Positions 7,482 through 16,193 of a DNA stretch of 49,413 bases are shown here, piece after piece; within the stretch, counting starts at the first letter, position 1, and every line of letters starts with the position of its first letter. The notes beneath the pieces were generated by a model, which ran no database searches, had not been told where the DNA came from, and saw only the letters and a list, made by a program, of their open reading frames with translations. The stretch spans positions 1 through 49,413 of the forward strand of contig JAHHRJ010000010.1 in NCBI GenBank assembly GCA_020025885.1. The letters are read 5' to 3'. The position numbers were made by a program, and so were the translations under genes. This DNA comes from Butyricicoccus sp. (GTDB taxonomy: Bacteria; Bacillota; Clostridia; Oscillospirales; Butyricicoccaceae).

Positions 7482-8342
7482 TTATCCATCCCGCTTCATA
7501 AAATCTTTCGGGCTCCTTCCAAACTCTCTCTTAAATGCCTTGAGAAAGTTTGAATAGTCATTGAATCCGCACTTCATACAGGCATCCATCACGGGTGTCC
7601 CTTCGCGGAGCATGTTACGTGCAACCGTCACACGTTTTTTAATAATGAACTGATAGAGTGTCATGCCAGTATATGCTTTAAACTGATGTGCCAAATAGGA
7701 TTTACTGATATAGAAAGTTTCTGCAACGCGGTCGAGTGCCAAATTCTCTGCCAAGTTTTTATTGATATAGGCAACGATCTCGTTGATCTTTTCATTCTCT
7801 GTCACATCGCTGCGTATTTCCTCTGGCGTTGCGAAGTATGCACGGTTAAGATACACCAAAAATTCGATCAGATACGCATAAGATAAGGTCGTCCCGCCAA
7901 ATGCTGTTTCATCGCGGTTGCGCAGCATTTTTTGGCAGATGGCACGTAGATGTGTCAGCACATCACTGTCCGGTCGAATGAGCTTATATTTCTTCTGGCT
8001 GGCATCGGTAAAACATGTCGCGAGATCTGCTCCAAACTGCATGATATATTCGAGGAAAGATGGCTGTACCCAAATAATAAATCGTTCATACGGCTTTCCG
8101 GGCTGAACAATCGCCTTATGAATATCTCGGTTATCTGTGAGCAAAATATCTCCCGGACGCAGCTGGTAGGTACGTCCTTCTATCACATAAGACACATTTC
8201 CGGATAAGAAAAAGAAAACCTCGTAAAATTCATGCTCATGGAAGTCAAGCTGCGGCGGTACGGCATTGTAATAGTGATAACATTCAAAATCTGGACGCTC
8301 CATCGTCTGACGAAGCGTAAAAACATCGTTGTGCATTTTCAC
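7482..8342 (-). CDS. AraC-family regulator with cupin sensor (hexuronate operon)
   Basis: A 286-residue transcription factor. An N-terminal cupin (about 15-140) shows the FHEHEFYEVFFFLSG and LRPGDILL motifs; the C-terminal double helix-turn-helix (about 180-280) has YISKSYLAHQFK and CGFNDYSNFLKAFKREFGRSP. I chose the GTG at 8342 because AAAGAGGGGG lies 8 nt upstream; the nearby ATG at 8336 is 14 nt away, and the longer frame lacks a ribosome site. It is divergent from uxaC. A 12-bp direct repeat in the shared intergenic region is its probable operator. I infer it senses a hexuronate or pathway intermediate and activates the operon. Confidence 0.92.
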   Translation of the reverse strand: MKMHNDVFTLRQTMERPDFECYHYYNAVPPQLDFHEHEFYEVFFFLSGNVSYVIEGRTYQLRPGDILLTDNRDIHKAIVQPGKPYERFIIWVQPSFLEYIMQFGADLATCFTDASQKKYKLIRPDSDVLTHLRAICQKMLRNRDETAFGGTTLSYAYLIEFLVYLNRAYFATPEEIRSDVTENEKINEIVAYINKNLAENLALDRVAETFYISKSYLAHQFKAYTGMTLYQFIIKKRVTVARNMLREGTPVMDACMKCGFNDYSNFLKAFKREFGRSPKDFMKRDG

Positions 8343-8383
8343 TAATTCTACCCCCTCTTTCTTGTGCACAATTATATTATATC

Positions 8384-8445
8384 GCAAGTTACACCAGATT
8401 TCAAGCAAGATACACCGCGAAACACGGCAAAAAAAGCAGTATACT
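8384..8445 (+). promoter_or_regulatory. AraC-type direct-repeat operator and uxaC promoter
   Basis: GCAAGTTACACC (8384-8395) and GCAAGATACACC (8405-8416) are direct repeats 21 bp apart, two helical turns. A TATACT -10 follows at 8440-8445 with no good -35, so the downstream repeat abuts the -35 position. This is the class II activator geometry of AraC proteins. A small hairpin (GGAGC/GCTCC, 8461-8475) sits in the leader. Confidence 0.7.
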
Positions 8446-8511
8446 TTAACTATAAGAAACGGAGCGCAATGCTCCAGACACTGAATTTACACGACTGGGA
8501 GGTTAAACCGA

Positions 8512-9915
8512 ATGCAGAGCTTTATTCAGGAAGACTTTCTTCTAACCAGTGAACCTGCACGCAGACTTTACCACACATATGCGGAAAAGATGCCAATTTT
8601 TGACTATCATTGTCATCTCAGCCCCAAAGAGATCTATGAAAATAAGCAGTTCTCAGATATTGGTGAGGCTTGGCTTGCTGGTGACCACTATAAATGGCGC
8701 GTCATGCGTGCCAATGGTGTTCCGGAGCAGTATGTGACTGGCAACGCAACATTTCGTGAGAAATTTGACCGTTTCGCACAGGTTATGCCCGGTCTGATCG
8801 GAAACCCGATCTATCACTGGTCCCATCTCGAGCTCAAGCGTTATTTTGGTATTGATACCCTGCTGAATACACAGAGTGCAGATTCCATCTGGGAAATTGC
8901 AAACAAAAAGCTGCAAAGCCCAGAGGGTGCAGCACGTGCACTCATTACAGAAAGCAATGTTCGCGCACTGTGCACTACGGATGACCCCATCGATGACCTC
9001 CAGTATCATAAGCTGCTCGCACAGGACAGTAATTTCTCCACCAAGGTTCTGCCAACCTTCCGTCCAGACCGAATCCTGCATGTAGATAAGCCGGATTATG
9101 CCGATTATCTCAAGAAACTTGGTGAAGTAACTGGCATTGAGATCCAAACACTTGCTGATATCCAGCAGGCGCTTGAAAAGCGCGTTGCATACTTTGCAGA
9201 ATGCGGCTGCCGCCTGTCTGACCACTCCTTTGGCTCTCCGGACTTCACTGTTTGGGATGAAGGCGCAGCAGAGGAAGCAATGCGCAAGGCGATCGCTGGC
9301 GAAAGCATGCTCGACTATGAGCTTGCTGCTTACCAATCCTTCTTTATGGACTTCCTCGGCGGTCTGTATACAAAGCATGGCTTCACCATGCAGCTGCACA
9401 TGGGCGCAATCCGCAACCTCAACACCCAGCGTTTCCGTGCACTTGGTGCAGATATTGGTTGTGACTCCATTGGAGATCCGATCCCAGCCGCTTCTCTTGC
9501 AGCACTGCTTGACCGTATGGCAGTTCGTGACGCGCTGCCGCGCACCATCCTGTACACCCTCAATGCCGTAGACAATGACAAACTGGTTGCCGCTGCTGGC
9601 TGCTTCCAAGATGCAAGCACCGCAGGCAAAATCCAGTTTGGTTCTGCATGGTGGTTCAACGACCACTATGACGGCATGACCGCACAGCTCAAGTCCCTTG
9701 CAAGCATTGGTGTGCTGAGCCGCTTTGTTGGTATGCTCACCGACAGCCGTTCTTTCCTGTCTTACCCGCGCCATGAATACTTCCGCCGCATTCTGTGCGA
9801 AGTGATCGGCAACTGGATCGATAAGGGAATGGCACCTGCCGACTATGATACCATCGGCACAATTGTAGAAGACATCTGTTTCAATAATGTTTGGAACTAT
9901 ATTGGTTTAGATTAA
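8512..9915 (+). CDS. uxaC: Uronate isomerase (D-glucuronate/D-galacturonate)
   Basis: A 467-residue cytoplasmic enzyme of the amidohydrolase superfamily. It interconverts glucuronate with fructuronate and galacturonate with tagaturonate, the first step of hexuronate breakdown. Diagnostic motifs are FDYHCHLSPKEI near residue 25-36 (metal-binding HxH), MQLHMGAIRN near 290 and FGSAWWFNDH near 375. Length is normal for UxaC. ATG preceded by GGGAGG, 8 nt away. First gene of the uxaC-uxuA-SDR-dctPQM set; the glucuronate branch is implied by uxuA downstream. Confidence 0.97.
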   Translation: MQSFIQEDFLLTSEPARRLYHTYAEKMPIFDYHCHLSPKEIYENKQFSDIGEAWLAGDHYKWRVMRANGVPEQYVTGNATFREKFDRFAQVMPGLIGNPIYHWSHLELKRYFGIDTLLNTQSADSIWEIANKKLQSPEGAARALITESNVRALCTTDDPIDDLQYHKLLAQDSNFSTKVLPTFRPDRILHVDKPDYADYLKKLGEVTGIEIQTLADIQQALEKRVAYFAECGCRLSDHSFGSPDFTVWDEGAAEEAMRKAIAGESMLDYELAAYQSFFMDFLGGLYTKHGFTMQLHMGAIRNLNTQRFRALGADIGCDSIGDPIPAASLAALLDRMAVRDALPRTILYTLNAVDNDKLVAAAGCFQDASTAGKIQFGSAWWFNDHYDGMTAQLKSLASIGVLSRFVGMLTDSRSFLSYPRHEYFRRILCEVIGNWIDKGMAPADYDTIGTIVEDICFNNVWNYIGLD

Positions 9916-9937
9916 TTTTTTAGGAGGACGCTCAATT

Positions 9938-10987
9938 ATGAAACTTTCTTTCCGTTGGTACGGTGCAGACGACCCGATTTCTCTGCAATATATTTCCCAG
10001 ATCCCAGGTATGCGCTCCATCGTTACTGCTGTATACGATGTGAAGCCGGGCGAAGTTTGGCCAGAAGAAAGCCTGCGTCAGCTCAAGGAGCAGTGTGATG
10101 CAAACGGTCTGGTATTTGATGTTGTAGAGTCCATTCCGGTTTCTGAGGATATCAAGCTGGGCACCGACAAGCGCGATGCACACATCGAGGCATACTGCGA
10201 AAATATTCGCCGCTGTGCAAAGTACGGTGTCAAGTGCGTCACCTATAACTTCATGCCAGTATTCGACTGGACCCGTACACAGCTGGACAAGCAGGCAGCC
10301 GATGGTTCTACCAGCCTTGTGATGTATTGGGATCAGATGCACGGTCTGGACCCGCTGAAGGATGACATTCATCTGCCGGGTTGGGACTCCAGCTACTCTC
10401 AGAACGAAGTACGTGACCTCATCCGTGCGTATGCTGAGCTGGGCGAAGAAGGTCTGTGGAAGAACATTGAAGTATTCCTAAAGAAGGTCATTCCGGTTGC
10501 CGAAGCCTGCGATGTGACCATGGCACTGCATCCAGATGACCCGCCATACCCGATCTTTGGTCTGCCACGTGTCATCACATGTGAAGCAAATCTGGATCGC
10601 TATCTCTCTATTGTGGATTCTCCTGCTAACAGCCTGTGTCTGTGCACTGGTTCTCTGGGCTGTGCAAAGTCCAATGATATCCCGGCTATGGTACGCAAGT
10701 ACTCCAAGATGGGACGCATCGGCTTTATGCACATGCGCAATGTAAAGATCATGGACGATGGATCTTTCGAGGAACGTGCACACCTCTCTGACTGCGGCAG
10801 TCTGGATATGTTTGAAATCGTTCGCGCACTGGTTGAGACTGGCTTTGATGGCTATGTACGTCCAGACCACGGTCGTATGATCTGGGGCGAGACTGGCAAG
10901 CCGGGTTATGGTCTATATGACCGTGCACTGGGTGCGACCTACCTCAACGGCTTGTTCGAAGCATGTGAAAAGATGACAAACAAGTAA
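9938..10987 (+). CDS. uxuA: Mannonate dehydratase
   Basis: A 349-residue enzyme that dehydrates D-mannonate to 2-keto-3-deoxygluconate. The TIM-barrel protein shows TYNFMPVFDWTRT near residue 104-116, HPDDPPYPIFGLPRV near 196-210, and the HMRN and RPDHGR metal/substrate segments. AGGAGG lies about 9 nt before the ATG, and the gap from uxaC is 22 nt. With uxaC and the following SDR it completes glucuronate to KDG. KDG kinase and aldolase genes are not in this window. Confidence 0.97.
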   Translation: MKLSFRWYGADDPISLQYISQIPGMRSIVTAVYDVKPGEVWPEESLRQLKEQCDANGLVFDVVESIPVSEDIKLGTDKRDAHIEAYCENIRRCAKYGVKCVTYNFMPVFDWTRTQLDKQAADGSTSLVMYWDQMHGLDPLKDDIHLPGWDSSYSQNEVRDLIRAYAELGEEGLWKNIEVFLKKVIPVAEACDVTMALHPDDPPYPIFGLPRVITCEANLDRYLSIVDSPANSLCLCTGSLGCAKSNDIPAMVRKYSKMGRIGFMHMRNVKIMDDGSFEERAHLSDCGSLDMFEIVRALVETGFDGYVRPDHGRMIWGETGKPGYGLYDRALGATYLNGLFEACEKMTNK

Positions 10988-11019
10988 GTTTTTAAATAAA
11001 AATCTTCTAGGAGGAAATC

Positions 11020-11871
11020 ATGATGAAAAAAAATGTACTAAGCACAGATTTGACTGGTAAGGTTTGCGTTATCACCGGTGCTGGCGGCGCAATCTGCGGC
11101 ATGTTTGCACAGGCTATGGCACGCGCTGGCGCAAAGGTTGCTCTGCTCGACCTCAATGAAGAAGGCGCACAGGCTATGGCAAACGAAATCGTTGCAGAAG
11201 GCGGCATTGCAAAGGCATACAAGGCAAACGTACTGGAAAAGGAAAGTCTGGAAGCTGTACACACACAGGTGCTGAAGGATTTTGGTCCATGTGATATCCT
11301 GATTAACGGTGCTGGCGGCAACAATCCGCGTGCGACCACTGACAACGAGTACCACCACGAAGCAAAGGATATCAAGGACTGCAAGACTTTCTTTGACCTT
11401 GACCAGTCTGGCGTAGAATTTGTATTTGCGCTCAACTGGATGGGCACTCTGCTCCCGTGTCAGGTATTTGCGGCTGACATGATCGACCGTGACGGCAACA
11501 TTCTGAACATTTCTTCCATGAATGCATACACCCCACTGACCAAGATCCCAGCATACTCTGGCGCAAAGGCTGCGATTACCAACTTTACACAGTGGCTTGC
11601 AACACACTTTGCAAAGTCTGGTATCCGTGTCAATGCAATTGCTCCTGGCTTCTTTGTTGGCAACCAGAACCGTGGTCTGCTGTTCAAGGAGGATGGCACC
11701 CCAACCGCGCGTACTGAAAAGATTCTGGCTGGTACTCCAATGGGTCGCTTTGGTGAGCTGGAAGAGCTAGTTGGCTCCGTTCTGTTCCTAATCGACAATC
11801 AGGCTGCAAGCTTTATCACTGGTGTATGTCTCCCGATCGATGGCGGCTACGCAGCATATTCTGGCGTATAA
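11020..11871 (+). CDS. uxuB: SDR-family D-mannonate oxidoreductase (fructuronate reductase)
   Basis: A 283-residue short-chain dehydrogenase. It has the Rossmann signature GAGGAICGMFA (TGxxxGxG variant, about 21-31), NGAGG (about 97-101), the catalytic Ser in NISSMNAYTP, and Y-x-x-x-K in YSGAKAA. The position after uxuA points to reduction of D-fructuronate to D-mannonate, as in SDR-type UxuB (YjmF) of Bacillus; this family is unrelated in fold to the E. coli enzyme. A gluconate 5-dehydrogenase-like activity is the main alternative. AGGAGG is well placed before tandem ATG codons; I use the first. Confidence 0.85.
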   Translation: MMKKNVLSTDLTGKVCVITGAGGAICGMFAQAMARAGAKVALLDLNEEGAQAMANEIVAEGGIAKAYKANVLEKESLEAVHTQVLKDFGPCDILINGAGGNNPRATTDNEYHHEAKDIKDCKTFFDLDQSGVEFVFALNWMGTLLPCQVFAADMIDRDGNILNISSMNAYTPLTKIPAYSGAKAAITNFTQWLATHFAKSGIRVNAIAPGFFVGNQNRGLLFKEDGTPTARTEKILAGTPMGRFGELEELVGSVLFLIDNQAASFITGVCLPIDGGYAAYSGV

Positions 11872-11910
11872 GATCGTTTTTTCAAGAGGTAATAAAAAGA
11901 GGGACAGTTT

Positions 11911-12945
11911 ATGAAAAAAAGCTTTCGTTTGATGGCACTGACCTTGACCTCGGTACTTGCACTCGGCTCTCTTGCCGGGTGCGGTACCCAAACAGCGTCA
12001 GATCATCGGCAAATTATTCGTATTGGACATAACCAATCTACCAATCACCCAACCCATGTGGGTCTTATGGCGTTTGAATCATTCATTGAAAGTGAGTTGG
12101 GCGATAAGTACAACATAGAGGTCTATCCAAGTGAACTGCTTGGTTCCCAGAACGAGATGGTTCAGCTCACACAGACGGGTGCAATCAACTTCTGTGTTGC
12201 AAGCAACTCTCTATTAGAAACATTCAGCTCAAATTACACTTTGTTCAATCTGCCCTATCTGTTTTCCAGCAGTGAAGCCTATCATGCAACGATGGATGAC
12301 CCAAGTATCACGGATCCCATCTTCAAATCCACCCAAAAGGCAGGCTTTGAGGCGGTCACCTGGCTGGATGCGGGCACGCGTAATTTTTATACGGTGAATA
12401 AGCCAATTAACGCACCTGCGGATTTGAAGGGACTCAAAATCCGTGTACAGCAGTCTCCCACCAATGTTGAAATGATGCGCCTGCTCGGCGGTTCCGCAAC
12501 CCCAATGGGATTTGGTGAAGTGTATACTGCGCTGCAATCCAAAATCATCGATGGCGCGGAGAACAACGAAATGGCGCTGACAGACAACGGTCATGGTGAC
12601 GTCTGCAAATTTTATTCCTATGATATGCACCAGATGATTCCAGATATCCTCATCGGTAATGTTGCTTTCCTGGATGGACTTTCTCCAGAAGAACGCGCCA
12701 TTTTTGAGGAGGGTTTTGCACTGCTTAACGAAGTACAGCGCGAAGAATGGATCACCGCAGTAGAAAAGGCAAAAGATCGCGCTGCAAATGAACAAGGCGT
12801 ACAGTTCCTGTATCCAGATACTCGCGCGTTCCAAGAAGCCTGTGAGCCGCTGCATGCATCTATGCTCAAGGCACAGCCAGAACTCAAGCCGATCTATGAT
12901 GCAATTCAGAAGTATAACGAATTGTATCTGACAACCGAATCATAA
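11911..12945 (+). CDS. dctP: TRAP transporter solute-binding lipoprotein (DctP family)
   Basis: A 344-residue extracytoplasmic binding protein. The signal peptide ends in a SLAGC lipobox (Cys24). The DctP fold follows, with LKGLKIRVQQSP near residue 170-182 containing the Arg that normally salt-bridges the substrate carboxylate, and GEVYTALQSKIIDGAEN near 203-219. With the next two genes it forms a sodium-coupled TRAP importer. Position in the uxa/uxu operon suggests a hexuronate or oligouronide substrate (inference). Confidence 0.93.
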   Translation: MKKSFRLMALTLTSVLALGSLAGCGTQTASDHRQIIRIGHNQSTNHPTHVGLMAFESFIESELGDKYNIEVYPSELLGSQNEMVQLTQTGAINFCVASNSLLETFSSNYTLFNLPYLFSSSEAYHATMDDPSITDPIFKSTQKAGFEAVTWLDAGTRNFYTVNKPINAPADLKGLKIRVQQSPTNVEMMRLLGGSATPMGFGEVYTALQSKIIDGAENNEMALTDNGHGDVCKFYSYDMHQMIPDILIGNVAFLDGLSPEERAIFEEGFALLNEVQREEWITAVEKAKDRAANEQGVQFLYPDTRAFQEACEPLHASMLKAQPELKPIYDAIQKYNELYLTTES

Positions 12946-12960
12946 GGAGGGCATCTTGGT

Positions 12961-13440
12961 ATGAAAACATTAAGAAATGTACTCAATCAACTGCTGCATG
13001 TCCTCGCTGGTGTCAGCTTTCTTGCAATGGTGGCACTCACCTGTTGGCAGGTCATCACACGCTATCTGCTCAAAAGTCCGTCTACTTGGTCAGAAGAGCT
13101 TGTCTCTTACCTCTTTGCCTGGGCAAGCTTGTTCGGTGCTTCCCTCGTTACAGGTGAGCGCGGTCACATGAATATTCCGATTCTGATTGACCACACGAAG
13201 CCTAATATGCAGAAATTCTTTCATATTTTCGGTGAACTTGTCGCTTTTGCATTTTCTGCAATTATTCTGGTCTATGGCGGTACCCAGATCACCCAGCTTG
13301 CAATGGGACAGATGACCTCTTCTCTGGGCGTTGCAGTTGGCGTATTCTATGTTGTGCTGCCGCTCTGTGGCATCCTCAACATGATCTACACCATCTTAAA
13401 TATTATTGATATTTGCAAAACAGAAAAGGAGGTGGCGTAA
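12961..13440 (+). CDS. dctQ: TRAP transporter small membrane subunit (DctQ)
   Basis: A 159-residue protein with four membrane segments (about 12-32, 47-66, 85-106 and 125-147). It carries the family-typical W...RY and W-x-E-E-L-V-S-Y-L-F-A-W pattern in the first two helices. It bridges the binding protein and the large permease. AAGGAGG lies before the ATG and the gap from dctP is 15 nt. The 3' end holds the ribosome site of dctM. Confidence 0.93.
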   Translation: MKTLRNVLNQLLHVLAGVSFLAMVALTCWQVITRYLLKSPSTWSEELVSYLFAWASLFGASLVTGERGHMNIPILIDHTKPNMQKFFHIFGELVAFAFSAIILVYGGTQITQLAMGQMTSSLGVAVGVFYVVLPLCGILNMIYTILNIIDICKTEKEVA

Positions 13441-13442
13441 TC

Positions 13443-14744
13443 ATGGCAATGCAATCTTTGCTCATTATCGTTGGCGTGCTGGCACTTCTACTCGTCGTTG
13501 GCGTGCCCATCTCCTACTCTATTGGTATTTCTTCTCTGATCGCTATTCTGCAAACTGTGCCGCTGGATGTTTCCGTCATCACAGGCGCACAGCGTATCTT
13601 TGTTGGCATGAGTAAGTTCAGCCTGACCGCTATCCCGTTCTTTATCCTTGCCGGAAACCTGATGAATCAGGGCGGCATCGCAAAGCGTCTGGTTGATTTC
13701 GTTATGGCACTGCTCGGCAAGCTCCCCGGTGCATTGCTCGTGACCAACATCGGTGCAAATGCACTGTTTGGCGCGATCTCTGGTTCTGCATCGGCTGCCG
13801 CTGCTGCGGTTGGCAGCATGGTAGAGCAGGGCGAAGAAGAACTTGGTTATGACAAGGCACTCTGCGCCGCGACCAATGGTGCGTCCGCGCCCTCTGGTCT
13901 GCTCATTCCTCCTTCCAATGCACTCATCACCTACTCGCTGGCAGCTGGCGGTACTTCCGTTGCTGCGCTGTTCCTTGCTGGTTATATCCCGGGTCTCATC
14001 TGGGCACTGTGCTGTATCGCAGTTGCTGTTGTAATCGCAAAGAAAAAGGGTTACACAGGTATGCCGGGCAAGTTTGATTGGAAGAATCTTGGCGTATCCA
14101 CCCTGCATGCGCTGCCCTCTCTTTCCCTCATCGTTGTTGTTATCGGTGGTATTGTCAAGGGTATCTTCACCGCGACAGAAGGCTCTGCCATTGCCGTTGT
14201 CTATGCCCTGATTCTGGGTATCTGCTATCGCAATATCACATTCAAGTCGTTCTGGAAGATTGTTGTTGATAGCGCAAAGATGAGCGGTATGGTGGTATTC
14301 CTCATTGGTGTATCCAACATTCTGGGTTGGGTTATGGCATTTACCCAGATCCCGCAGGCAATCTCTGCGGCGCTCTTGGGTATTACAGAGAATCCGATCA
14401 TCCTGCTCCTCATTATGAATGTCATTTTGCTGATTGCAGGCACATTCATGGATGTTACCCCAGCAATCCTGATTTTCACCCCGCTGTTCCTGCCGGTCGT
14501 GCAATCTTTTGGTATGCATCCGGTACAGTTTGGTCTGATCCTTGTGTACAACCTCTGCATCGGCAATATCACACCACCTGTCGGCAACACCCTGTTTGTT
14601 GCGATTAAGGTGGGACGCACTTCGCTGTCTAAGGTCATGCCGTATATGCTCTGGTATTATGTTGCCATCCTCATTGGTCTGCTTCTTGTCACCTATGTGC
14701 CATTTATCAGCCTTGGCCTCCCGATGGCGGCTGGACTTATCTAA
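13443..14744 (+). CDS. dctM: TRAP transporter large permease (DctM)
   Basis: A 433-residue membrane protein with about 12 hydrophobic segments, the sodium/substrate translocating subunit. Family motifs include FFILAGNLMNQGGIAKRL, SGSASAAAAAVGSM, PPSNALITYS and IGNITPPVGNTLFV. I start at the ATG at 13443: AAGGAGGT lies 9 nt upstream, and the dctQ stop is 2 nt before. A longer in-frame start would overlap dctQ without a ribosome site. Last gene of the hexuronate operon; the hairpin at 14764 follows the stop by 20 nt. Confidence 0.94.
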   Translation: MAMQSLLIIVGVLALLLVVGVPISYSIGISSLIAILQTVPLDVSVITGAQRIFVGMSKFSLTAIPFFILAGNLMNQGGIAKRLVDFVMALLGKLPGALLVTNIGANALFGAISGSASAAAAAVGSMVEQGEEELGYDKALCAATNGASAPSGLLIPPSNALITYSLAAGGTSVAALFLAGYIPGLIWALCCIAVAVVIAKKKGYTGMPGKFDWKNLGVSTLHALPSLSLIVVVIGGIVKGIFTATEGSAIAVVYALILGICYRNITFKSFWKIVVDSAKMSGMVVFLIGVSNILGWVMAFTQIPQAISAALLGITENPIILLLIMNVILLIAGTFMDVTPAILIFTPLFLPVVQSFGMHPVQFGLILVYNLCIGNITPPVGNTLFVAIKVGRTSLSKVMPYMLWYYVAILIGLLLVTYVPFISLGLPMAAGLI

Positions 14745-14763
14745 AATCAATATAACACAAAGA

Positions 14764-14945
14764 CAGAGCCAGTTCCTATCAGAACTGGCTCTGATATCCC
14801 CGGTTTCGTGCACGTTTGCGCGGGTTGCGGGCAAAATCCAAGGCGCATGTCCTTGAATTTTGAAAATTTAAGGTCGCTTCGCTCCAAAACAGTGAAAAGA
14901 CTTTTTCGACAAGTTAAGGCAGAGCTTTTAGGCTCTGCCTTTTGT
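14764..14945 (-). repeat. Terminator-bracketed hairpin repeat, copy 3
   Basis: Left hairpin at 14764-14793 is a perfect 12-bp stem CAGAGCCAGTTC/GAACTGGCTCTG, equivalent to an internal hairpin of the full-length copies. Right hairpin at 14916-14941 (AAGGCAGAGC/GCTCTGCCTT) is followed by TTG and four T. The core, in reverse orientation, contains the GC-rich module, the 12-bp stem at 14832-14862 (one G-T wobble) and the left-end module (ACTTTTTCGACAAG). It lacks the CTAGGGG and right-end modules. It lies between dctM and the convergent EamA gene and likely terminates both. Confidence 0.8.
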
Positions 14946-15113
14946 TTTAGGGCAATACTGCATAATTCAGCAAGAGCGATTTTTGGAAAAATTTCTCTTC
15001 AGAGAAAGGCGTGAATCCGCAGGAATCCTTGATGGATTTCAAGGATTCACAACGAATTTATGGCGCGAAATTTTCGTAAAGCGCCGCAGATGACATTGTG
15101 CGGTGTTGTCTTA
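14946..15113. mobile_element. MITE, TTAAGGCAACACC-end family
   Basis: Imperfect terminal inverted repeats TTAGGGCAATACTGCATAAT (left) and TAAGACAACACCGCACAAT (right, reverse complement) enclose about 130 bp without coding capacity. The core includes GGAATCCTTGATGGATTTC, shared with the MITEs near 7.1 and 48.8 kb. The right terminus supplies the stop codon of the EamA gene (minus strand TAA at 15113-15111). Confidence 0.7.
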
Positions 15114-16030
15114 GCTTTCTGCAGTATTTTTTTGTTTCTTGGTGTAATTGGCAACTGCAATGCCTGCGCTGACCAAGGCAAGTGCACACCAGCTCTGGAT
15201 GTTCCAATTCTTCTCAGCGAGGAAGATGGCAGATAAGATCGCGCCGAACACGGGGATCAAAAATCCATACAGGGTGACCTTACCAACTGGGAACTTTTTC
15301 AGTAGTGCTGTCCAGATGGTAAATGCTGCCGAGGATAGAATGACGAGATAGATCATGAGCAGGCTGCCTTGCAGGGTAATCGTTCCAACCGAACCGCCGC
15401 CTCCATATCCAAGTGCCAGCAGGAACAAACCGCCAAAGGTCAGCTGCCAACCAGTCAAAATCACAGGGTCTTGTCCGGGTGACATCACACGGGATACCAA
15501 TGCACCCATACCAGCGGAAGCCGCGGAAAGCAGCACCAAGCCGTCGCCCATCAGGGAAAATCCGCCGAAATCGCCACCAAGCTGCAAGAGCACAACGCCA
15601 GCAAATCCCATCAAACAGCCAATCGACTTCGGCACAGTCAGCTTGTCATTAGATAGGAAGATATGTGCAAACAGAATGGCGAAAAAGGTCTGCGTACCGG
15701 AGAGCAGCGCCCCTTAGTTCCTGTCGTATGCGATAGACCGATGTAATAGCACACATACTGGATCATACTTTGAAACAGACAAATAGACATAATCGCTTTG
15801 ATATTGTCACGATTGGGCATAATCTGCCGTCTGCCCAGCATGAGCGCGATCACCAGTGTCAACAGTCCAGCAAGCGCAAAGCGCCAGCCTGCAAATACCA
15901 GCTGAGAAAAGGAGTTTCCTCCAATTCCAAACAGCTCATAGCCTACCTTAATGCATGGCGCCGCACTGCCCCATAGTGCAGTACATAAAATGGCTGGCAA
16001 AACGAGCGTAAACAATTTATTCTTTTGCAA
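15111..16030 (-). pseudogene. EamA/DMT-family exporter, frameshifted
   Basis: Together the two frames encode an about 306-residue, ten-helix drug/metabolite transporter of the EamA type with two repeats. The first half (from the TTG at 16030, AAGGGGG 7 nt upstream) reads to HTTGTKG and then leaves frame. The second frame resumes with ALLSGTQTFFAILFAH. The break is at a run of four C (15710-15713 on the plus strand); one more C would restore an intact gene. It may be a real mutation, a phase-variable tract or a sequencing error in a homopolymer. The 3' end abuts the MITE. Confidence 0.85.
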
Positions 16031-16193
16031 AATAGATCCCCCTTGTTTGCTGTGTCCATGCATTTTATGCACAGCCTCTAATTTTTGCGTTGAGAATCAT
16101 CATATCATAAAATGATCCTTTTGTAAATCTTTGTGCACTCTTCTCGCAAAATTGCTGGGTATTTTTTGCAATTTCACCCGAATTCCGACCAAT

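Noticed and set aside
13488..14834. A 448-codon antisense frame opposite dctM
   Set aside because: Very polar Asn/Asp/His/Arg-rich translation typical of antisense of a membrane-protein gene; no start signals.
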